Of a stretch of DNA of 64,000 bases, positions 59,000 through 64,000 are shown piece after piece; position 1 is the first letter of the stretch, and each line of letters opens with the position of its first letter. The translations under genes and the position numbers were made by a program. Under the pieces are notes generated by a model. That model did not search any database and was not told the DNA's origin. It worked only from the letters and a program-made list of their open reading frames with translations. This DNA is from Solen grandis. Taxonomy: Eukaryota > Mollusca > Bivalvia > Adapedonta > Solenidae. The stretch spans positions 37,030,827-37,094,826 of the forward strand of contig CM037794.1 of the NCBI GenBank assembly GCA_021229015.1, given 5' to 3'.

Positions 59000-59236
59000 G
59001 TTAGACCTTTTACCACATAAAGACTTGTTTTGACTCATTGGCAAACACAGCAAACCCAGATCAGACAGCTCCCGAAAGTCTCATTCCAGCAGCCGTCTGA
59101 TCAGGGTCTCCTCTGTTTGCTTGTACAATATTGTAGTTCAGAGTCTAAACACTCTACATGAAAAGATTTTTTCATTTACTATTCAAAATTCAGGTCATAC
59201 ATTTAAACAATAATAACCATGAGACAAAGGGTTAAA
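59000..59236. mobile_element. MITE related to the 53020 element
   Basis: The ends GTTAGACCTTTTACCACAT and ATGAGACAAAGGGTTAAAC are imperfect inverted repeats. An internal inverted pair GCAAACACAGCAAACCC/CTCCTCTGTTTGC surrounds CAGATCAGAC/GTCTGATCAG. Size and plan match the element at 53020-53261. Confidence 0.5.
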
Positions 59237-60540
59237 CTAGTCATCCGCGGCATTAAGGCATTTATATTTGTGGGTTTTGTGGACGGTTTAATTCATGTAT
59301 ATTAATCACAAGACAATGTCCTTTCATAGCTTTCAATCACGAAGCCGCTAAAATAACATCTTAACTGACTTAAAGGCATATTAAGCGAAATTAAATAGTA
59401 GAGATAATAAAATTTGATTTTTTCAGTATGTAATAGTATTTTGGAGGGGGTTGTGGTAATGGTGTTTTTTTGTTGTTTTTTTAGGGTGTTTAAACCTTAT
59501 GAGTAAATAAGCCTCGTTGGGAAAAAAAATACACACTTTAATGAATCGCTATGATTAAGACGCTTTCGTTAATGGGAAGTAAAATGCTATCTAGTATTTC
59601 CTTTCCTTTTTTCACTGAAATATAGATAATTATTTCTATTGAACGAAATATGTTTTCCACAAAGAAAACCGGCATCATCTGTTTGAAATAATACAGTACC
59701 GTATTCTGTTATCAAAGTGAATCTTACCTTAATATGCAAACTCCATTTTAGACACCGGATATTAATGAATCTCTTGTATCCTCAGCAACGTTTAATTTCC
59801 GAGTTAAAGGCGATTTCTTCAATTTCTTTGAATCTATTTCTAACATTTAATTATCAAGATAAGTTCACATGAAACAAACTGATGCACTTCGTTGATTAAT
59901 CTGCATTTCTTATTGCGAAGCTCAAGTGAACAGAAAAGAACCTGTTCAAAATGTTGATACATTGCATTTTTAGAGGTAGGTTCTTCAACATTGGCTATAT
60001 TTCATCCGCAATTTATTCTTAAAACACCAGTAGTGTTCCCGTTTCACATTTATCAAACATTGCCTCTTTTATTAACACTGTAGCCTAAATAATTCTACCA
60101 AAGGAATGTCGTCACGTAGATTCAGTCGCTTTAACCAATAAATAAAATCCAACGTGAAAAATCCTTCGTCTGCAGAAAATGAACGCGGAAAAAACACGAG
60201 CACTGTAAACACGGTGTCGTAGACGTACACATACAAATGTAGTTAGAAGAGGCAGTATACTTCCGTGTTTATACGGGATTCCAGTGCGATAGTATCTCTC
60301 TCCTATATGATTAATTAATGCTTAGCACGAACGTTTGATCCAGTGCCGTTATAATGTCACCAGATAATGTTCACCGACACTGCCTCGTCGCTCCACGCGC
60401 AGCAGAGCTGTACAAGTCTCGGGCGAAACGCCTTTAATTTTTACAATAATAGAAAATGTAAATGCAGACGAGAATCAGTGATAATACAATAGATTTTAGT
60501 CTGAATCGTATTAACATTTAAACTATGGTGATTATGCTGA
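59237..60540. other. Intergenic DNA, CpG-richer toward the right
   Basis: From about 60180 CpG dinucleotides become more frequent than in the rest of the window, which can mark promoter or exon regions. No defined gene is seen. Confidence 0.3.
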
Positions 60541-60554
60541 ACTGTTTTGTTTCA

Positions 60555-60671
60555 GTTAAAAAGTATCCGCAAAAGTTTTGTCGGTAGACTTATTTCGGAT
60601 AGATACGAAAGCGCGGAAAATGAGCTATCGTCTGCTCTGCGAGAAAATCCCGATGTTATTGAATACTCTTG
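60555..60671 (+). CDS. Candidate terminal exon
   Basis: A good 3' splice site (CTGTTTTGTTTCAG, ending 60554) is followed by an open frame encoding SIRKSFVGRLISDRYESAEN and ending NPDVIEYS before TGA at 60669-60671. The charged, helix-prone composition looks like real protein. Partner exons were not found; a different frame here (60578-60787) is the alternative. Confidence 0.3.
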
Positions 60672-61012
60672 AAAGACCCGCCGTTCCGATAATTTCATTT
60701 GAACTATCGCTTTTCCTTAGTAACAGCATTGCGCCTTTCATCTGTGCAACCGAGTCAAACAGATACCAAATGTATGTATACAGATAATGTCGGCATTATA
60801 GCGGTAGCTGTTATATGCACTTGTCATCAGAGTTTGCGTTGTGTCTCGCTTCATTACAACGCGGACTTTATTTGATTTCCTTCTCTACATAAGATTGCTC
60901 TTACCGGAGAGAGCGAGTCGCGAACACCCCATAATTGGTGGCGTTTGTTTATGTCTTCCCCTACTCCGCTTCCTGTTGTCTTCCTTCGTCTGTCGTGACG
61001 TTGTCCCTTTGC

Positions 61013-61207
61013 CTATTGAAGTGATTGGGGTGACGACTCGCTGTCCTGCAACTCATGGCCGCAATGAATTTCCTTGATTGTTCCCAAAGGCAAATACAGC
61101 ACGATTACTTTCTGTGGAAAAGTCACCGACGCAAGTGTGCATAAAAGAACAATAAGTGGGAGGAAGGGAAAATAGTCTCGTGGAAGAGCGACACGTCGCT
61201 TCTCCAT
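61013..61207 (-). CDS. Candidate first exon with a signal peptide
   Basis: ATG at 61205-61207 (minus) begins MEKRRVALPRDY, followed by a hydrophobic core FPFLPLIVLLCTLASVTF and a polar stretch: a textbook secretory signal. The open frame ends at 61013, but a GTGACT donor-like site lies just after LAS. It is probably a first exon of a secreted or membrane protein, or chance. The DNA here is CpG-richer than average. Confidence 0.3.
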   Translation of the reverse strand: MEKRRVALPRDYFPFLPLIVLLCTLASVTFPQKVIVLYLPLGTIKEIHCGHELQDSESSPQSLQ

Positions 61208-61377
61208 AGAGGACGATATGCATGAACTATAACATATAAAGATAATATAATATCAGGAGAATGCTGTCATTCCGTGACTAAAGTCATGCGCCATTACAAT
61301 AAGTAATATCACTGCAGAACCGGTCTGCTAATGAAATATTTACTGTGAATTGCATGAATATGTCGAATGCTGGATGG

Positions 61378-61552
61378 ATGGGCGGGCGAACTGGCAGTTA
61401 CAAATACTCTTACATGATGAGCGCTAGGCATGTGAAATAATTATATTACCAATATCATTTCAGCGATTTCGATATGGCGAGATTAGGAATCGAGCCCATG
61501 TCTTTTGGCTTTGTGACAGGCTCCCCAAAACCTCAGCCACCATGACCGGTGA
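61378..61552 (-). repeat. SINE-A, diverged
   Basis: The minus strand has a head-like GGTCATGGTGGCTGAGGTTT, B-box-like CATGGGCTCGATTCCTAAT, a body fragment around ATGCCTAGCGCTCATCATGT, then loss of similarity. It is an old copy. Confidence 0.45.
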
Positions 61553-62235
61553 CATTAAGATAGAAAAAAGGCCTAATCAAATCCATAGTAAATCTTTTTT
61601 ACCATCACAGAACGGGAAAGACGCGACGTTCCTATACCATTACAGGGTGATGGACTTGAAAATAAATCTTCATTCACACATCTAAGAAGAAGTTCACTTG
61701 ATTAGTCCCAGCGTTAAATCATCTTCAACAATTTCGTTAGTAGACACGGGTCTCCCTTGACGACGATCCGTCACTCAAGTTCGGCCATTTCTTGGTCTGG
61801 ACCAGACAGTTTAGAATGAGATCACTCACGTCGTCCGTCCATCTTAGTCGGACCCCTAGATTAACGGACTGTCCTTAATTGCATAAACATCGGGCTCTTG
61901 TTCCTGGAATTCCGGTCTTGCATAAGTCTTCTTAAACAAATGGATCTGTCTATCATTACACGCTTAAACCGTCTCTATGCCCATTTGCCCTTTGCAAAAA
62001 CAGAAAAAGAAAAAAGAAGAGTTTAATGATTTTAGTTGTGTCTGACGAAGTCACTCACAGCTATACTAAACAAATTCCGAGCATTCGATTCTCTAATTTG
62101 AAAACCGAATATCCTCTCAATTTTGTAAATATGATTGAACGATTAAACATAACTTTACAATACAGGTTCGCTGAGATTATGAAAAACGTGCTGTTTGATT
62201 TTTTGTCAAAATAAATATTTACGGGAAACAATAAT
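61553..62235. other. Intergenic DNA, no gene supported
   Basis: The 62-codon frame 62026-62214 has no recognised domain. No shared repeats were identified. Confidence 0.35.
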
Positions 62236-62508
62236 GCAGGGGCCTCCGTGGCCTAGAGGGTAAAGTCGCTGACTTCAACACTCTCTCATCCCCTCACCGC
62301 GTGGGTTCGAATCCCGGCGACAGGGTCATTCGGATTTTCATGTGAGGAAGCTTTCCAGTTGGCTTGCGGTAGGTCGGTAGTTCTACCCGGATGCCTCCGT
62401 GCATTCGGGGTCATCCTCCACCTGTAATTAGCTGGACGTCGCTATATGAATGAAATACTGTCGAAGCGACGGTAAACTCCAATAGTCAAGTGAAGTTAAG
62501 TGAAGTCA
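62236..62508 (+). repeat. SINE-B, full length
   Basis: The tRNA-like head (CCGTGGCCTAGAGGGTAAAG; B box GGTTCGAATCCC), the SINE-B body and the tail TGTAATTAGCTGGACGTCGC..GCGACGGTAAACTCC are followed by AAGTGAAGTTAAGTGAAGTC. It is intact and similar to 49867-50129. Confidence 0.7.
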
Positions 62509-63196
62509 ATAAATATGCAGGTTTTGGTCAGTTCATATGATTTTAATGTTACAATTTCGAGACAGAACGATTGAAGTCCGATGCAAATCCGTATGAAATA
62601 CTAATAATCAAAAGAAACTATCGACCTGAAATCTATCTCCAGTGGGATGCTTTAATACTATAAAATGACAGACCTATAAGAAAATACATGTAGTCAGGAG
62701 CCACATTACCTGTAAGCACAGACATTTTGCATAATAGACTTACTCCGGAATAACTAACACAGTGTGTGCAAACACACTTTTACTATCAGACTACAAAGAA
62801 TAAATATAAGAATAATTTAATTACAACTGTGCTGCATGTTTTCAGTAACACTACATGGACCTATTGGTTTTACCTACATGAATAAAAAAAAACACATTTA
62901 TGTAGGCTCCAGATACCGTCTATTACCGCAATGAATCGCTGGACAGAGAACAAATCAAAGCGCCGATAGCGCTGAGAAATTAGGGTTTTTAATGTGACGA
63001 TGTTGCGTTTATTTTGTTTGTCAAGGTGGATTAATAAACGAGGATCAAATTTTCAAACGATGCCAAAAAAACCTATGTTATGAGCTCGTTTTAACAGTCC
63101 TTTAACACGGTCGTTGCAAGAAAAAATAACCGCACTAATTCTGATTCATTGGTCTGCTTACAATTAGCACTACGTCATTCTCGCTCTCCCTGTTTC
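62509..63196. other. AT-rich DNA, no gene seen
   Basis: Nothing is recognised between the SINE and the terminal minisatellite. Confidence 0.4.
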
Positions 63197-64000
63197 TCTT
63201 GCCTACAGTTTATAAGATCTGAAGCTCATCAAACCTTGTTCTCTTGCCTACAGTTTGTAAGATCTGAAGCTCATCAAACCTTGTTCTCTTGCCTACAGTT
63301 TATAAGATCTGAAGCTCATCAAACCTTGTTCTCTTGCCTACAGTTTGTAAGATCTGAAGCTCATCACACCTTGTTCTCTTGGCTACAGTTTATAAGATCT
63401 GAAGCTCAACAAACCTTGTTCTCTTGCCTACAGTTTGTAAGATCTGAAGCCCATCAAACCTTGTTCTCTTGCCTACAGTTTGTAAGATCTGAAGCTCATC
63501 AAACCTTGTTCTCTTGCCTACAGTTTGTAAGATCTGAAGCCCATCAAACCTTGTTCTCTTGCCTACAGTTTGTAAGATCTGAAGCTCATCAAACCTTGTT
63601 CTCTTGCCTACAGTTTGTAAGATCTGAAGCTCATCAAACCTTGTTCTCTTGCCTACAGTTTGTAAGATCTGAAACTCATCAAACCTTGTTCTCTTGCCTA
63701 CAGTTTGTAAGATCTGAAGCTCATCACACCTTGTTCTCTTGCCTACAGTTTGTAAGATCTGAAGCTCATCAAGCCTTGTTCTCTTGCCTACAGTTTGTAA
63801 GATCTGAAGCTCATCAAGCCTTGTTCTCTTGCCTACAGTTTGTAAGATCTGAAGCTCATCAAGCCTTGTTCTCTTGCCTACAGTTTGTAAGATCTGAAGC
63901 TCATCAAGCCTTGTTCTCTTGCCTACAGTTTGTAAGATCTGAAGCTCATCACACCTTGTTCTCTTGCCTACAGTTTGTAAGATCTGAAGCTCATCAAGCC
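63197..64000. repeat. 45-bp minisatellite running off the window edge
   Basis: About 18 copies of a strictly 45-bp unit are present: TTCTCTTGCCTACAGTTTGT followed by AAGATCTGAAGCTCATCAAA and CCTTG. Copies differ by single bases (TTTATAAG or TTTGTAAG; CTCATCAAA, CCCATCAAA, CTCATCACA, CTCATCAAG). TTTATAAG and TTTGTAAG alternate over the first six copies, and CATCAAGCC dominates at the right, so the array has regional sub-variants. Confidence 0.92.

Overview
This is a repeat-dominated, AT-rich stretch of animal nuclear DNA. I see no bacterial gene organisation. It has GT-AG introns, tRNA-derived SINEs, LTR and LINE retrotransposon relics, mariner-type relics, microsatellites and a 100-N assembly gap. 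The SINE tails and the TGACGTCA-rich tandem repeats look like those of marine bivalve molluscs (venerid-clam-like). That taxon is an inference from repeat style, not from a search.

Layout. 1-13040 is a nested pile of one repeat family: units of about 420-450 bp, each with clustered TGACGTCA palindromes, between a 5' hairpin and a 3' hairpin that share a terminal sequence. This is the plan of Helentron/DINE-1-type non-autonomous rolling-circle elements. The family returns at 34490-35610 and 36768-37510. A foldback element and SINEs interrupt it at 8189-9580. 14250-14610 is a mariner transposase relic. 15735-16890 is a second element with the same terminal plan but unrelated sequence. 17641-21720 (minus strand) holds the only convincing intact host gene: seven exons with consistent phases encode a 593-residue protein with a C-terminal trypsin-like domain (His378, Asp412, Ser511). 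24157-30397 is a decayed LTR retrotransposon with a Ty3/Gypsy-like reverse transcriptase but the order gag-protease-integrase-RT-RNase H, as in Gmr1-type elements.

30980-31440 is a LINE 3' relic. 31580-32360 is an odd divergent cassette: a minus-strand ORF ending in a canonical histone-type 3' stem-loop, and a plus-strand small ORF pair behind CCAAT and TATA boxes. Neither resembles a histone. From 32.5 kb to the end the window is mostly intergenic or intronic DNA with SINEs, MITEs (53020-53261, 55426-55621, 59000-59236), tandem arrays (40985-41330, 52560-52965) and a few candidate single exons. A 45-bp minisatellite with splice-site-like motifs in every unit begins at 63197 and runs off the right edge.

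No pathway or operon logic applies. The biology visible is one protease gene in a landscape shaped by several kinds of transposon. The best leads are the histone-tail cassette, the two rolling-circle-like families with matching terminal architecture, the gene-order-swapped retrotransposon and the splice-motif minisatellite.
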